Origin: Pseudoprimorskyibacter insulae
Lineage (GTDB): Bacteria > Pseudomonadota > Alphaproteobacteria > Rhodobacterales > Rhodobacteraceae
Assembly: GCF_900302505.1 (NCBI RefSeq)
Contig: NZ_OMOJ01000004.1
Coordinates: 1 to 64,000 of the forward strand
Length of the DNA: 64,000 nt
Direction: 5' to 3'
The notes below the pieces were generated by a model. That model saw only the letters and a program-made list of their open reading frames with translations, made no database searches and was not told the origin of the DNA. The translations under genes and the position numbers were made by a program. Positions 46,711-57,999 of the stretch are shown in pieces; position 1 is the first letter of the stretch, and each line of letters starts with the position of its first letter.

Positions 46711-47810
46711 TTGCGGATCGGGGCTGTGGTCAGCTCCAGTTGAAACCCTAAATCGTCCGAAGATCTGGTCAGCGATGCACCGATTTGCATCGCCGCCGCC
46801 TCCATTAGCTTCAGCCCAAGGCTTTCCGCCTCGCCGGGCGCGGGAACAGACCGCAGGTCCGTGCCAACTCCGTCATCGGCGCAGCGCAGGTGAAAGGCGC
46901 CGGTCTGATCGACGGAAATTGTCAGATCAACATTGCCCCGGCGGTACGATGGAAAGGCGTGTTTCATCGAATTGGCGGTGAATTCGCTGATGATGATCGC
47001 CATGGCCGTCGCCTCATTTGACGGGGCCAAGACATTCGGGCAGTCAAGATTGACCGAAACATTGGCCGGCGCGGTGGCCTGCAATGATCCGACGATCTGC
47101 GCTAGATACTGATCCAGCCGCACCGAATGCCCGCGCGAAGCTTTGTACAGCGCTTCATGCAGGGCAGCGATCGCCTCAATCCGGCGGCGCACAGCCTGAA
47201 ACGCCTCTTGCGCCTGCGCATCGCGGATGCGGCTTTTGTACAGGCGCAACACCGACAGCACGGTTTGCAGCGAGTTCTTGACGCGATGGTCGATTTCACC
47301 GCGCAGGATTTCTTCGGCCTTCAGGGCGAGATCCAGTTGCAGCAACCGCATGATCTGGCGCGACATCACCCGCAGGGTATCGCGCTGAAGGTTGTTCAAG
47401 GTTCGCGGTTCATGGTCCAAAACGCAGAGCGTGCCAAGCGGCAACCCATCGGAGGACCGCAACGGCATACCCGCATAAAACCGCAGGTTCGGATCAGACA
47501 CGCACAGCGGGTTATCCAGTGTTCGCGGATCGTTCAGCGTGTCCGAAATTTCAACATATTCATCGACATAGACAACATGCGCACAGATTGATTGATCGCG
47601 CGGCGTCTGATCGACGCCAAGCCCGACTTCCGCCTTGAACCACTGGCGGTCCCGTTCGACAAAACTAATCAGCGCCACCGGGGCGTCACAGATATCGGCC
47701 ACCAGACGCACAATTTCATCGTACTCGGGCTGGCGGCCCGGATCGAGAATGTTCTTGCGTTGCAACGTCTCTAGACGTTCGGCTTCGCGATGATGCAGCG
47801 GTGCTTCCAT
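46701..47810 (-). CDS. GAF-domain sensor histidine kinase (HisKA_2/HWE type)
   Basis: A 369-aa soluble kinase. An N-terminal GAF domain (about residues 25-160; VALISFVERDRQWFKAEVGL and AGMPLRSSDGLPLGTLCVLD) senses a small ligand. The phospho-acceptor His lies in EIDHRVKNSLQTVLSVL, typical of the HisKA_2/HWE group, and the ATPase has the N-box EFTANSMKHAFP and DDGVGTDL. No membrane segment. The start at MEAPL (47810) is preferred. No response regulator lies beside it; in alphaproteobacteria this class often feeds the general stress response or blue-light signalling. Confidence 0.85.
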   Translation of the reverse strand: MEAPLHHREAERLETLQRKNILDPGRQPEYDEIVRLVADICDAPVALISFVERDRQWFKAEVGLGVDQTPRDQSICAHVVYVDEYVEISDTLNDPRTLDNPLCVSDPNLRFYAGMPLRSSDGLPLGTLCVLDHEPRTLNNLQRDTLRVMSRQIMRLLQLDLALKAEEILRGEIDHRVKNSLQTVLSVLRLYKSRIRDAQAQEAFQAVRRRIEAIAALHEALYKASRGHSVRLDQYLAQIVGSLQATAPANVSVNLDCPNVLAPSNEATAMAIIISEFTANSMKHAFPSYRRGNVDLTISVDQTGAFHLRCADDGVGTDLRSVPAPGEAESLGLKLMEAAAMQIGASLTRSSDDLGFQLELTTAPIRNQD

Positions 47811-47931
47811 GGATAGCCCTGAGTATGTGAGATCAATGTTGTTCCGCTTCAAAAAACGCGCGGGGAAAGGCACTATACGTTAGATGTAGGCCACTATTTT
47901 CACGAAGATATTTCCTTTTGCAATCGGTTCC

Positions 47932-49164
47932 TTAGACCAACAACCCCTGATCGATATCCGCGACCAGATGCGCCGCGCGTTTGCGGCAACGCTCGGCACA
48001 AGTAGCAGCCGCAAGGGCAAGATCGGGATTCCGCGCATCGGTCAACTTGTCCAGATTGTACAAAATCCCGCTATGCACTTCGGCCGCGCCCCCTGCGCAC
48101 CGTGACATAGGATCAAACGCCGCTTTGACCAGTGCATCAGCCGTGACACCGGGCAGCCAGACACGGTCCAATCGCGGCGCGCTCGCCTTCGTGGGCGCAT
48201 CCAATAGCGCCAAACAGCGGCCCAAACGGTTGGCGATATCCACGGCCGTTCCGGGGTCATTGATTCCGGGCGACAAGGCCCGCAAGGCGATTTCCGACAG
48301 GGTTGTCAGCGCAAAGGCGGGATCTTGTTCAAAACTGCGCATATCGCCAATGGGCATTGCGGCGCGGAGCTTGGCAAAGGCATCGTCCTCCTGCCTGCCG
48401 ATCCCGTCCACATAGGCCAGCACATCGCCCGGATAGACAAACTGACCAACCGGGACGATGACAAAGATACGTCCGTCATGAAGCGTTGCGACCCCTTGCA
48501 AGCGGTCTTCAAAGATCTGCAACAGATAGCCGCCCACCTCGGCCCGGACCGGCACAGTATGATCGGGGATCTGGGCCAATGGATCGGTCAAAGGGCGGCA
48601 CCCAAGGCAGGGCGCGGCCCCTTCCCCTGCGATGGCAGTGGCCGCTTGCTCCTCAAGCGCCGAGGCGGTGCGGTGCAGGCTACCGATGCCTTCAAGGTGA
48701 ACGATCCAACGAATGAACGACACCACCACCAAGGCCACGACGATCAGTGTAACACCAAACAAAACAACAACATCGCGATGGTCAAACACATCGGTGGCCC
48801 GAAGGATAATCGCCATCAGAGAATAGAGGTAAGCCCCTAGAAAATTGGCCAAAACCGAATGGGTGACCGTATCTTCGCGCAAGATATTCTGACTGCGCGG
48901 CGTCCATTGGCTGGTTGCCTTGGTGAAGCCGGTGACCATGATCGTCAGCGAAAAGGTGGTCACCCCCAACATTGATGAGGCCAGAATGGTCAGGATGGGC
49001 CCAAGCGCATCGGCGCCGATGTTCTGGGCGAAGTCTTCGGGGATAAACGGTGCCAATACCGGCGCAAGCCCGACCGCCAAAAGGCTAAGGACTGCAATCA
49101 GGATAACGCGCACATAGATGCGGCGAGAGATCTGGCGCAAACGGCGCAAGATGGATGATAGCAC
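47932..49164 (-). CDS. DUF2254 family membrane protein
   Basis: A protein of about 410 aa with four N-terminal membrane helices (about residues 12-150) and a large soluble part. ASSMLGVTTFSLTIMVTGF, the FLGAYLYSLMAIILRA segment and ALRALSPGINDPGTAVDIANRLG are DUF2254 hallmarks. GTG at 49164 is the chosen start, with AAAGGA about 10 nt upstream; no ATG is available near the first helix. Function unknown in the family. It lies upstream of the kinase gene on the same strand and divergent from the nucleotidyltransferase gene. Confidence 0.85.
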   Translation of the reverse strand: MLSSILRRLRQISRRIYVRVILIAVLSLLAVGLAPVLAPFIPEDFAQNIGADALGPILTILASSMLGVTTFSLTIMVTGFTKATSQWTPRSQNILREDTVTHSVLANFLGAYLYSLMAIILRATDVFDHRDVVVLFGVTLIVVALVVVSFIRWIVHLEGIGSLHRTASALEEQAATAIAGEGAAPCLGCRPLTDPLAQIPDHTVPVRAEVGGYLLQIFEDRLQGVATLHDGRIFVIVPVGQFVYPGDVLAYVDGIGRQEDDAFAKLRAAMPIGDMRSFEQDPAFALTTLSEIALRALSPGINDPGTAVDIANRLGRCLALLDAPTKASAPRLDRVWLPGVTADALVKAAFDPMSRCAGGAAEVHSGILYNLDKLTDARNPDLALAAATCAERCRKRAAHLVADIDQGLLV

Positions 49165-49293
49165 GTCCCCCGGTTCCTTTGATTGTTCTTGTCGTGGCCA
49201 AGCCGCGATGACCCAACGCGAGGATCGTAAATTTGGTTCCGTTAAACTTAGGTCGTCGCAGTGTTTTTTCCTCAAAGCCGTTATGCTGGCGCC

Positions 49294-49902
49294 ATGACAC
49301 TCGCCATCTTGATTCCCGCCGCTGGGTTTGGCCGCCGTATGGCCGGGGCTGACAAGCTGCTGCAACCCATTGACGGCACGCCGATTTTGCGGATCGTTGC
49401 CGAACGCGCCTTGCAGGTCGCGGCCTTTGTGATTGTCTCGGTGCCCGACACCGATCATCCGCGCGCCTTGGCCTGCCGGGATCTACCGGTGCGCTTGGTG
49501 CCGGTGCCGGATCGCGATGACGGCATGGCCGCATCCTTGCGGCGCGGCGTTGGCGTTCTGCCACCCGCATGCACCGGCCTGATGATCCTGCCCGCCGATA
49601 TGCCGGATCTGAGCGCCGCCGATCTGGCCCGCATTGCCAAAGCCTTTGCCGATGCGCCCGCGCAGATCTGCCAAGCCACCGCCAATGACGGCACGCCCGG
49701 ACATCCGGTGGTGTTTCCGGCCGATTGCTTTGATGCCATCGCGCAATTGCAGGGGGATATGGGCGCGCGGTCGGTGCTAAAGGCCAATGCCAACCGGGTT
49801 CAGCGGATCGCCCTGCCCGGCCAGCACGCGCTGACCGATCTCGACACACCCGAGGCATGGGCGGCTTGGCGCGCCGATCAAGAGGCTTTGCGCAGCCCGT
49901 AA
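49294..49902 (+). CDS. MobA/MocA-like nucleotidyltransferase
   Basis: A 202-aa NTP transferase. The nucleotide-binding start [19 protein letters not shown] corresponds to the LAAGxSxRMGxxK motif. [11 protein letters not shown] is the metal-binding Asp region, and the [11 protein letters not shown] and LDTPEAW segments are typical of molybdenum-cofactor cytidylyl/guanylyltransferases such as MocA. It probably makes MCD or MGD for a molybdoenzyme such as a CO-dehydrogenase-type protein, though no molybdoenzyme is nearby. The 3' end overlaps the giant RTX gene by 25 bp tail to tail. Confidence 0.8.
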   Translation: MTLAILIPAAGFGRRMAGADKLLQPIDGTPILRIVAERALQVAAFVIVSVPDTDHPRALACRDLPVRLVPVPDRDDGMAASLRRGVGVLPPACTGLMILPADMPDLSAADLARIAKAFADAPAQICQATANDGTPGHPVVFPADCFDAIAQLQGDMGARSVLKANANRVQRIALPGQHALTDLDTPEAWAAWRADQEALRSP

Positions 49903-52900
49903 AGTTCATTGGCTAACGCCCGAGCCTGATGCGACCGCAACACCATACGCGCCGCCGGGAAATGGCCAAAGCCTTCGGGCTGTTCCAACTCGGGGAAAAT
50001 TTCAAACAATTCAGACCGTTGCGCATCATCAAGCGCGCCCACGGTCTGGCTGCCGGGCTGAAAGCTCTCGCTCCAGATGCCGTCGCTTTCGACGATTTCG
50101 TGCTGATCGAACATGATGTGCCGATAGCTGACACCGCGGCGCGGCTGGACCTGCGAAATACCCGGTACTTTGACCAGATCCTTGGCAGCGATCAGCACTT
50201 CCGCCTCTCCGAACCACAGCATCGCCGTTGGCCCCGACAGCATCACCCGGTGTTGCGGCGAGAGCAGCATATCGCGCTGCGGCCGCCCCGGACCAAGCGC
50301 GCCTGCACGAATGCGGATCGGGCAAAGATGTTCGGACTGGCGCAGATCGCGGAAGGTGAAATGCCGCCCCCCCGACCAGCGCACCGGGCAGAACCCGTTG
50401 TCACGCGTCAGAACCATATCGCCCACGCGAATGTCTTCGACCGGGATATCCCCCCGCGCAGTCTTGATCAGGGTACCATCGGTAAAACAGGCGGTATAGG
50501 CGACCGTCTCAAACTCCGAGAAGGTCAGGACCGACCCGTCAAGCCATGTGACCGTGCCGCTTTCGGCGGTGGCGAAATCGATCGTCGCCGGGCCGATGAT
50601 GTTCAGCGTATCGCCTGCGGTTTCGCCGCCCTCGCCGCCCGACGCGATCAGCGTGCCGCCCGCCACATCATCGCGCGAGACATTGACAACATCGTCGCCA
50701 TCACCGCCGCTGACCACATCGTCTTCGCCTGCGGTGATCGTATCGTTGCCGGCCCCGCCTTCCAGTATATCGGCATCGGCACCGCCGGTCAGAACGTCAT
50801 TGCCATCGCCGCCGACAAGGGAGTCATTTCCGGTGCCGCCGGTCAGAACATCGTTGCCATCGGCCCCGATCAGCGTGTCATTGCCCGCCCCGCCATCAAG
50901 CGTGTCATTCGTGCCGCCGGATTCGACCGCCGTCAGCTGAATGTTGCGGACCTCCTGAAGGTTGCTTGCCCCGCCGGTGCGGCCCATCAGCCCGAAATAG
51001 ACGTCCGTTCCGCCGCCAAGAACATCGGTCAGATCCTGTGCGCTGAACCCGTCGCCATTGGCATCGCCAACGTCAAAGACCACCGTTTCCAGCGTAACGC
51101 TATCCAGTGAATAGCTAAGCGTGCTGGTCGCGGCATTCCAAGTGACCGACACATCATGCCATGCCGCATCTTCCAGGTTGTCGACCTGCGCCGCAGCCGA
51201 GGTCGCGGCTGTGACAACGCCGCCCCCGGTGTCATACTGGCCATAGACCTGCGTATGATCTTTGCCGACTTCATTGGCGACACCGTCCTCAAACCCCGGA
51301 CCGTTATAGTGGGTGTCAAACTCAATCCTGATCGCATTGTCGACCTGCCACGGACCGCCAGTGTAAAGTTCACCGTTTTCGGCATAGGCGTCATTGGTGT
51401 GCATAAACCAATTGATGCCATCGGCCCCGCCGTCATTGGCGCCAAAGAAGGCCTCAAACGACATGGTGAAATCAGATCCAAGGTCAAACGTCGCCTCAGT
51501 CTGGATCGTACCAAGCTGGTTGCCGGTGTCGGTGGTCAGCGTGAATTTGTTGTCGACATCGTCAAAGCTGGCAGACAGGGCCACGGATAGCGCGGGTTCC
51601 TGGCCGTCCACATCGCCGCCAGACAGGAAATCCGCGCCATCGCCGCCGCTTAGGCTATCGGCACCGCCGTCACCGTAAATCGTGTCATTGCCGGTGCCGC
51701 CCAGAATGGTATCTGCGCCAAGCCCGCCATCCAGCAGGTCGTTGCCGCCTTGGAACGAAATATAATCGTTCCCCGCATCGCCATAGACTTGGTCCGCAGA
51801 ATTGCCCGAGGTCTCGGTCGAGATGATCGAGTCATTGCCCGTCCAGCCGTAGATGACGTCATTCGCGCCGACCGCCTCTTCGCCCGCGTTGATCGTGTCA
51901 TCGCCCGCACCGCCCAGAAGCGTATCGGCCCCGTCGCCACCGTCGATAATGTCATTGCCATCGCCCGCGTCGATGCTATCGGCCAAATCACTGGCAACGA
52001 CGCTATCGCCGCCCAGCCCCGTCGCGATGGACAAAGCGCCTGTGCTGGCACCGCCGGCAACGGTGTCGTTGAAATCCGTGTAAAGGATCTGTTCAATTTC
52101 GCTGAACGAAACCGTGTCCGTGCCCATGACGATGGTGCCGGATTCGGGCGTAGAATAGGTGACTGTGACCGGGCCGGTCAGATTGGTCAGGTCGATGATA
52201 TCAAGGTCGGTGCCGGTTTCGCCGCCGGTGATCGTGTCATTTCCGAACCCGTCGAACAGGTAGAACGTATCGGCATCGCCGCCGCCAAGCAGCGCGTCAT
52301 TGCCCGCGCCGCCCGTTAGCGTATCGGCCCCGTCGCTGCCCGTCAGGCTGTCGTCATTGGCGCCGCCATTGAGAAGGTCCGCGCCGGTGCCGCCCTCAAG
52401 CGAGTCATCGCCATCGCCACCGTAAAGGCTATCGTTGCCCGCGCCGCCAATGACGCTATCGGCACCGCCAAGGGCATTGATCAGGTCGGCGTCATCGCCT
52501 GCGTCAATCGTGTCGCCGCCAGAGCCGCCGAAATAGGTGTCATTTCCGGCCAGCAGATTGACCGTTTCGCCGCTGGTATTGTCGGTCCTGTCGGCGGTGT
52601 CGGCCTGATTGGTGAGCGTAAACCGTTCGATCTGCGAAAAGCTAAGCGTATCGCCGCCATCGGTGACGGTGCCCGCCTCAGCCCCGGCATCGGCAATCGT
52701 GACACCCACCGTCAGCGCGCTCAGGTCGATATGGTCACTGTCGGTGCCGGTCGATATGCCTTCGCCGCCGGCAATCGTATCCGTCCCGAAATCATCCGCG
52801 ATGACAAAGGTGTCTTCGTCATCCCCGCCCGTCAGGCTGTCATTGCCGGTGCCGCCCACCAGCGTATCGGCCCCAGAGCCTGCAACAATCGTGTCGTTGC

Positions 52901-55900
52901 CAACACCGCCCACCAGCGAGTCATTGCCGCCGCCGCCGTCGATGCTGTCATTGCCGTCATTGCCAAAGACCGTGTCGGTGCCATCGCTAGCATTCAGGCT
53001 ATCGCCCGCCGCCGAACCGCGCAGAAGGTCGTCGCCGCCTGCCGTGGCCAGAATGGTGACCGACCCGCCCGCCGCGCTGGCATCAAGCGTGTCATTCCCC
53101 GTCCCGTCGGTGATCTTTTCGATCTGGCTAAAGGTGATCGTGTCGCCGCCCGATACGACCGTCCCCGCCTCGGGGCCGGACCATGTGACGACGGCGTCGG
53201 TGGTCAGCCCGCTCAGGTCCAGCAGGTCACCGTTGGTTTCGCCGGTTTCACCGCCGGTGATCGTGTCATTGCCAAAGACATTGGTGATGTAGAACGTATC
53301 ATCCCCGCCGCCACCTTCCAGCGTATCGGCCCCGCCGCCGCCGGCCAGAATGTCGTTGTCATTTCCGCCGCTTAGATTGTCCGCCGCGTCCGATCCGACC
53401 AGCGTATCATTGCCATCCATCCCCGATATGGTGGCCCCGCCTGCGGCGATGGTGATGCTGTCGTCGCCGTCAAAGCCAAGGATAATGGTTCCGGCGGTTG
53501 TGGTGATCGTATCGTTGAAATTCGATGCATCGATCTGGTCGATATCGGTCAGAACATCGCCCTGCGCATCGCCGCCGCTTTCGGCCAAGACATCCGACAG
53601 GTCGATATCCACGCCCGCAGTGGACGAGCCGTAAAGCGCAATCGCCCAGTTGCTGCCGGTGCCAACAATCGTATCGGCGCCAAGCCCGCCCTCTAGGTAG
53701 TCATGGGTTCCGCCTGTCCCGGCCAAAAGGCTATCGTCGCCCGCGCCGCCATTGATCGTATCATCGCCCGCGCCGCCATCGACCGTATCATTGCCCGACC
53801 CGAGCGTCGCCTGATCGCCATCCGCGCCAAGGTCGATCGACAGGCCTGACCCGTCCAGCGACAGGTTCAGCGTGTCGGCATAGGCGGTCAGGGTCATCGC
53901 CTCGATCTGGCTATAGGTGCCCGAGGTCGTGCCAAAGCTGATTGTCCCGGCCTCATCCCCCGTTGCCGTGACTGTCGCGCCCGAGGTGCCGCCCCAATTG
54001 CCGAATTGCAGCACGTCGATATCCGTGCCGCCTTCGCCGCCGATAAACGTGTCGCTGGTGTGATCGTCGGCCACCACCAGCGTGTCAGACCCGGACCCGC
54101 CATCCATATAGCCGGTGGCCCCAAGCTGCGAATCGAGCGAATCGTCCCCCGCCCCACCATAGAGCGAGTCACTGCCCAGCCCCGACAGGATCGTGTCATT
54201 GCCGTCACCGCCGTAGACCACGTCGGACTGCGATCCGGTGGTGATCGAATCGTTGCCGTCATTGGCGTAGATCGTGCTATCGGCGGCGTTGAAGAAGCCG
54301 TTCAGCGTGTCGTTGCCATCGGTCAGGATGACCTGTTCGATGCCCGAAAAGCTGACCGTATCGGTTCCATCCGTCGCGGTGCCGGTCTGAGCGCCCGAAA
54401 ACACCACGTTGATGGGCGCTGTAACGGCGCTGAAATCAAGCGCATCCGTACCCGCGCCGCCCACCACCGTATCGTTGCCGAAACTGTCCTGGAACACGAT
54501 GGAGTCATTGCCATCGCCCGCGTTGATATAATCCGCGCCCTCCCCGCCATTGATCGTGTCATCGCCCGAGATCTGAACAACACTGGCCCCATGCGTGCCC
54601 CAGGTGTTGGTGGCCGCAAGCGGCACATCAGAGGCTGTATAAAGGACGACGTTGCCGTCATCCTGCACGCCGAGATATTCCGCCGTGGTTGTGCCGACAT
54701 TGATGACTGTTCCGCCCGCCGCATTCAGCGCAACAAGATCGCCGCCTTGGATCACCAGCCGGTCAACGCCAGTTACGGCGACGCCGAACAAGTTGTCATA
54801 TTCCGGGATACCGTCGGAATTGGTGTCGTGGAAAAAGACGACATTGCCATCCCAGGTAACCGCAACGCCCGTTTCGCCGTCATTGGCGTAATAGGCCTGT
54901 CCCCGGTAAAGAACATCACCTGTGTGCAATTGATCTGGCAACACCGCAAACGTAGCGGTCGAATAGCTGTCGCCGATGGTGTCGTCGCCGATGCCGCCGC
55001 TTAGGCTATCGTTGCCTTCGCCACCGATGATGACGTCATTGCCCGCGCCGCCATCGATGGTATCCGCACCGTCTTGGCCCAGCACCGTGTCATTCGCCGC
55101 GCCCGCCACGACCGAGTCATTGCCAAGCCCCGCCATAACGCGGTCGGCATCGCTACCGCCCGCGCCATCGTTGGCGTCAATCCGGTCGCCATCACGCAGG
55201 TCGACATAGGCCGCGTCAATGACATCGTCATTCGCTGTGCCGTCAACAATCAAGTCAGAGGTCGCACCGGGAATGCCCATGGCGACAAGCTCAGAATATC
55301 CAACCTGCGCGGGTGCCACGCCAACCAGCGTGATGCTTTCGCCGCCCGTAAAGGTCAGGACCGCATCGCCATTGCCATCGGCAGCAACCGTCACATCGGC
55401 GGTGGTGACCGGCGTTGTCCCGCCATCCGATGTCAGGCCAGTGACATCCAGCCGATCCTCCGTTGTGCCATCGCCGCTATCGGTGAGGTTGAAGCCGGTG
55501 ACCGTGTCATTGCCAGACCCATCGGCCAGCACCACAGTATCGCGGCCGCCGCCCAGAGTGATCGTCTCAATCTCGGTGAAGCTGGCGGTGTCGGTGCCGT
55601 CGCTGAATGTGCCCGTCTCGGCGTTGGCATTGCTAAGATCAACCGTCAGGTCCGACGTGACCCCGGACAGGTCCAGCGTGTCGCCATTGGTTTGACCGGC
55701 AGATCCGCCATCAATCGTGTCGGTGCCGAACTGGTCCGACACGGCAATGGTGTCATCGCCATCCCCGCCCGAGACTGAGTCATTGCCAAAGCCGCCGTAC
55801 AGCAGGTCATTGCCTGCCTGCCCAAAGAGCGAGTCATTGCCCGCCCCACCTTGCAGCGTGTCATTCCCGCCGCCGGCATAAAGGCTATCCTGATCGTCCC

Positions 55901-57485
55901 CACCCGAAAGCGAATCCGCCTCCGAGCCGCCGATCAGCATATCGTTTCCCTGACCGCCGATCAGCGTATCGCTGGACCCGTCATCGGCATTGACCGGCGG
56001 GTTCGAATTCCAACCCGCAGCGGCGGCGGCAAGGCCTGCCACATCAAAGCCGATGATGTAATCGTCGCCGCGCCCGCCATCGATCCAATCGGCCCCGTCG
56101 CTGCCTTCGAACCGGTCATTGCCATCGTCGCCGTAAAGGAAATCATCGCCGCGATCCCCGGCGATTTCGTCATCGCCCGCCCCGCCCGAAATGACATCGG
56201 CCCCATCGGCGGTGTTGTTGTTCCCATCTTCGCCGGTGAGCGTGTCATTGCCGTCACCGCCCATGATGGTGTCAGCGCCAAGCTTACCCCGCAGCGTGTC
56301 ATCCGCACCGTAGCCGATGATGATATCGTCACCCGCCCCGGTCTGAATGAAATTCGCGCCATCATCCCCCGAGGTGACCCCCGCGCCCGTATCGGGAATG
56401 CCAATCGCCAGAAGCGCCGCATCTGTCGACAGCGATGCCGCGCTGACCCCATCGAGCGTGATCGACCCATCGGCCCCAAAATTCAGAACCGCATTGCCCG
56501 ACCCATCCGCCGATACCGACACATCGGCAACGGTGACCTTGGCGCCGACACCATTGAGCAGATCGGACACATCCAGCACATCGCCCGGCACCCAATGCCC
56601 GCCGCCCAGATCGGTTGGGCCTTCGAAGTCATAGATCGTGTCATTGCCGTCATTGTCGTCGAAATAGACAACATCACGGGCCCCATCGCCTGCGCCAAGG
56701 TAATAGGTGTCGTTGCCGCCACCCATATCGAAATGATCCGCCTCGGCCCCGCCCTTGGCGACAAGGTCATTGCCGGCCGTTCCGGTGAAATTGTCGGAAT
56801 TCGCCGTGCCGATGATTTCTTCGATATCGGTGTAACTGACCGAATTGGCCCCGCTGGTGACCGTGCCATCGTCATTCGACGACATGACAACATCAATCCC
56901 GTCATCAACGGCGGAAAAATCCATGACGTCGTAATTGGTGCCGATCGCAACGGTGTTCTGACCGTCCGCGACATCGGTGCCAAAGTCGGATTCAAACACG
57001 AACAGATCCGCGTCCTGTTCGCCGAACATCCAGTCATTGCCGGTGCCGCCATAGATCGTATCCGACCCTTCGCCGGAATAGATCAGGTCGCCGCCCCCGC
57101 CGCCGTACAGCAGGTTCGCCCCGTTCAGGTTGGACCCGTTGATATCGTCGATCGTATCGTTGCCATCGCCGCCAATGACAGTGTTGTTGCCGGTGCCGAA
57201 CTGAATATTGGAACCGCCATCACCGGCGATCCAGCCATGCACATTCGACAGCAGCGAGGTGCCGGCCATCGTGGCATTCGGCGCACCGCCAAAGGTAGAA
57301 TCTCCGATGATGAACCAAGTGCCACCAAAGTTGATCGCAATTTCACCCGTCTGGGTGGTCACATTGACGTTGTAGGTGGATGGCAGCGCCGAGAAGTCGA
57401 TGGTGTGCGTGCCCGAGCTGATGTCGATCGCAGACCAGAAGGCGGCATCATTCCAGTTTGAGGTTGTGACGGTAAACGTAGCCAT
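49878..57485 (-). CDS. Giant RTX adhesin-like protein with two lectin domains and a C-terminal Hint domain
   Basis: A 2535-aa acidic protein, ATG at 57485. Residues 1-110 form a beta-rich N-terminal module. Then come dozens of GGxGxDxLx calcium nonapeptides in blocks, separated by eight copies of a beta module ending [ST]FSxIE. A bulb-type mannose-lectin domain sits near 843-968 and an L-type lectin domain near 1962-2190, with an EF-hand-like loop [11 protein letters not shown] inside it. A Hint domain starts at Cys2333 ([10 protein letters not shown]) and runs to a tail shared with the neighbouring giant. No signal peptide is seen; RTX proteins normally leave by type I secretion, but the secretion genes are not in the window. 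Likely a surface or matrix adhesin binding sugars in a calcium-dependent way. Confidence 0.85.
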   Translation of the reverse strand: MATFTVTTSNWNDAAFWSAIDISSGTHTIDFSALPSTYNVNVTTQTGEIAINFGGTWFIIGDSTFGGAPNATMAGTSLLSNVHGWIAGDGGSNIQFGTGNNTVIGGDGNDTIDDINGSNLNGANLLYGGGGGDLIYSGEGSDTIYGGTGNDWMFGEQDADLFVFESDFGTDVADGQNTVAIGTNYDVMDFSAVDDGIDVVMSSNDDGTVTSGANSVSYTDIEEIIGTANSDNFTGTAGNDLVAKGGAEADHFDMGGGNDTYYLGAGDGARDVVYFDDNDGNDTIYDFEGPTDLGGGHWVPGDVLDVSDLLNGVGAKVTVADVSVSADGSGNAVLNFGADGSITLDGVSAASLSTDAALLAIGIPDTGAGVTSGDDGANFIQTGAGDDIIIGYGADDTLRGKLGADTIMGGDGNDTLTGEDGNNNTADGADVISGGAGDDEIAGDRGDDFLYGDDGNDRFEGSDGADWIDGGRGDDYIIGFDVAGLAAAAAGWNSNPPVNADDGSSDTLIGGQGNDMLIGGSEADSLSGGDDQDSLYAGGGNDTLQGGAGNDSLFGQAGNDLLYGGFGNDSVSGGDGDDTIAVSDQFGTDTIDGGSAGQTNGDTLDLSGVTSDLTVDLSNANAETGTFSDGTDTASFTEIETITLGGGRDTVVLADGSGNDTVTGFNLTDSGDGTTEDRLDVTGLTSDGGTTPVTTADVTVAADGNGDAVLTFTGGESITLVGVAPAQVGYSELVAMGIPGATSDLIVDGTANDDVIDAAYVDLRDGDRIDANDGAGGSDADRVMAGLGNDSVVAGAANDTVLGQDGADTIDGGAGNDVIIGGEGNDSLSGGIGDDTIGDSYSTATFAVLPDQLHTGDVLYRGQAYYANDGETGVAVTWDGNVVFFHDTNSDGIPEYDNLFGVAVTGVDRLVIQGGDLVALNAAGGTVINVGTTTAEYLGVQDDGNVVLYTASDVPLAATNTWGTHGASVVQISGDDTINGGEGADYINAGDGNDSIVFQDSFGNDTVVGGAGTDALDFSAVTAPINVVFSGAQTGTATDGTDTVSFSGIEQVILTDGNDTLNGFFNAADSTIYANDGNDSITTGSQSDVVYGGDGNDTILSGLGSDSLYGGAGDDSLDSQLGATGYMDGGSGSDTLVVADDHTSDTFIGGEGGTDIDVLQFGNWGGTSGATVTATGDEAGTISFGTTSGTYSQIEAMTLTAYADTLNLSLDGSGLSIDLGADGDQATLGSGNDTVDGGAGDDTINGGAGDDSLLAGTGGTHDYLEGGLGADTIVGTGSNWAIALYGSSTAGVDIDLSDVLAESGGDAQGDVLTDIDQIDASNFNDTITTTAGTIILGFDGDDSITIAAGGATISGMDGNDTLVGSDAADNLSGGNDNDILAGGGGADTLEGGGGDDTFYITNVFGNDTITGGETGETNGDLLDLSGLTTDAVVTWSGPEAGTVVSGGDTITFSQIEKITDGTGNDTLDASAAGGSVTILATAGGDDLLRGSAAGDSLNASDGTDTVFGNDGNDSIDGGGGNDSLVGGVGNDTIVAGSGADTLVGGTGNDSLTGGDDEDTFVIADDFGTDTIAGGEGISTGTDSDHIDLSALTVGVTIADAGAEAGTVTDGGDTLSFSQIERFTLTNQADTADRTDNTSGETVNLLAGNDTYFGGSGGDTIDAGDDADLINALGGADSVIGGAGNDSLYGGDGDDSLEGGTGADLLNGGANDDSLTGSDGADTLTGGAGNDALLGGGDADTFYLFDGFGNDTITGGETGTDLDIIDLTNLTGPVTVTYSTPESGTIVMGTDTVSFSEIEQILYTDFNDTVAGGASTGALSIATGLGGDSVVASDLADSIDAGDGNDIIDGGDGADTLLGGAGDDTINAGEEAVGANDVIYGWTGNDSIISTETSGNSADQVYGDAGNDYISFQGGNDLLDGGLGADTILGGTGNDTIYGDGGADSLSGGDGADFLSGGDVDGQEPALSVALSASFDDVDNKFTLTTDTGNQLGTIQTEATFDLGSDFTMSFEAFFGANDGGADGINWFMHTNDAYAENGELYTGGPWQVDNAIRIEFDTHYNGPGFEDGVANEVGKDHTQVYGQYDTGGGVVTAATSAAAQVDNLEDAAWHDVSVTWNAATSTLSYSLDSVTLETVVFDVGDANGDGFSAQDLTDVLGGGTDVYFGLMGRTGGASNLQEVRNIQLTAVESGGTNDTLDGGAGNDTLIGADGNDVLTGGTGNDSLVGGDGNDVLTGGADADILEGGAGNDTITAGEDDVVSGGDGDDVVNVSRDDVAGGTLIASGGEGGETAGDTLNIIGPATIDFATAESGTVTWLDGSVLTFSEFETVAYTACFTDGTLIKTARGDIPVEDIRVGDMVLTRDNGFCPVRWSGGRHFTFRDLRQSEHLCPIRIRAGALGPGRPQRDMLLSPQHRVMLSGPTAMLWFGEAEVLIAAKDLVKVPGISQVQPRRGVSYRHIMFDQHEIVESDGIWSESFQPGSQTVGALDDAQRSELFEIFPELEQPEGFGHFPAARMVLRSHQARALANELYGLRKAS
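50915..51600 (-). other. L-type (legume-like) lectin domain region
   Basis: Encodes about residues 1962-2190. Concanavalin-A-like signatures are [45 protein letters not shown] and [11 protein letters not shown]. An insert [11 protein letters not shown] has the spacing of an EF-hand or dockerin calcium loop. Confidence 0.75.
54580..54960 (-). other. Bulb-type (B-) lectin domain region
   Basis: Encodes about residues 843-968. The mannose-binding consensus QxDxNxVxY appears exactly as QDDGNVVLY (54639-54665), with a degenerate copy TWDGNVVFF about 70 residues earlier and a closing AATNTWGT. This is the monocot-type lectin fold also found in bacterial lectins and bacteriocins. Confidence 0.75.
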
Positions 57486-57999
57486 TACGCGACCCAAGCC
57501 CCGCTATGGACCGCGCCGCGCCGCGCATCGCTGCGCATGCCTGTTTTATCTGCATCACCCAGAAACAATACTACGTTTTCCAAACCAGAGGACTGCCCGT
57601 CCGTTCACGTTTAAATGACGGATTTTTTTGGCGAAATTGAGCATTTCCAGCGATGATTTTGGGCGATTCTTGCTTTCACAATTGTTTATTCGATTCGAAA
57701 GGTGCGGACGGATTACACCTTACCCGACTAACGTCACGAAAATTATCTTTGGATATTCATAGACTTGCCCGAAATACCACGCGAAACGCTGGTCTGAGGC
57801 CTGAAAAATTTGAACGAAAAAATGCGGCGGAAAAACGGCGACTCTTCGAACAGTCATAGCGCAAGACCCGGCATTGTTGCGAATACCGGACCAAATATCT
57901 GATGCCACAAAATTGAAAAGCGGGATGGCCAAACCATCCCGCTTTCCGGCCTTTCCCCTTTGGTCCCCACCGCCGGGAAAGGCATGCTGCAGTCTTTTA
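57486..57999. promoter_or_regulatory. Intergenic region between the two giant genes
   Basis: This 514-bp stretch is clearly more AT-rich than its neighbours and carries no supported gene. It should hold the promoter of the 2535-aa gene (reading left). At 57917-57945 it has the terminator of the 1526-aa gene. Short frames inside it lack ribosome sites and GC-biased third positions. Confidence 0.6.
57917..57945 (-). terminator. Intrinsic terminator of the 1526-aa giant gene
   Basis: AAAGCGGGATGG - CCAAA - CCATCCCGCTTT is a perfect 12-bp stem about 55 nt after the stop at 58000. On the minus strand it continues TTCAATTTTG. Confidence 0.8.

Larger units (their letters stand above)
50600..57170 (-). 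repeat. RTX nonapeptide repeat region of the 2535-aa protein
   Basis: Tandem and interspersed degenerate units coding GGxGND(S/T)(L/I), each about 27 bp, cover most of the gene and make the DNA internally repetitive. The array is interrupted by the lectin domains and by the FSxIE modules. Confidence 0.85.

Noticed and set aside
55851-57461. Open frame of 536 codons antisense to the 2535-aa giant gene
   Set aside because: Same cause as above: repeat-driven absence of stops opposite RTX codons, no recognisable protein features.
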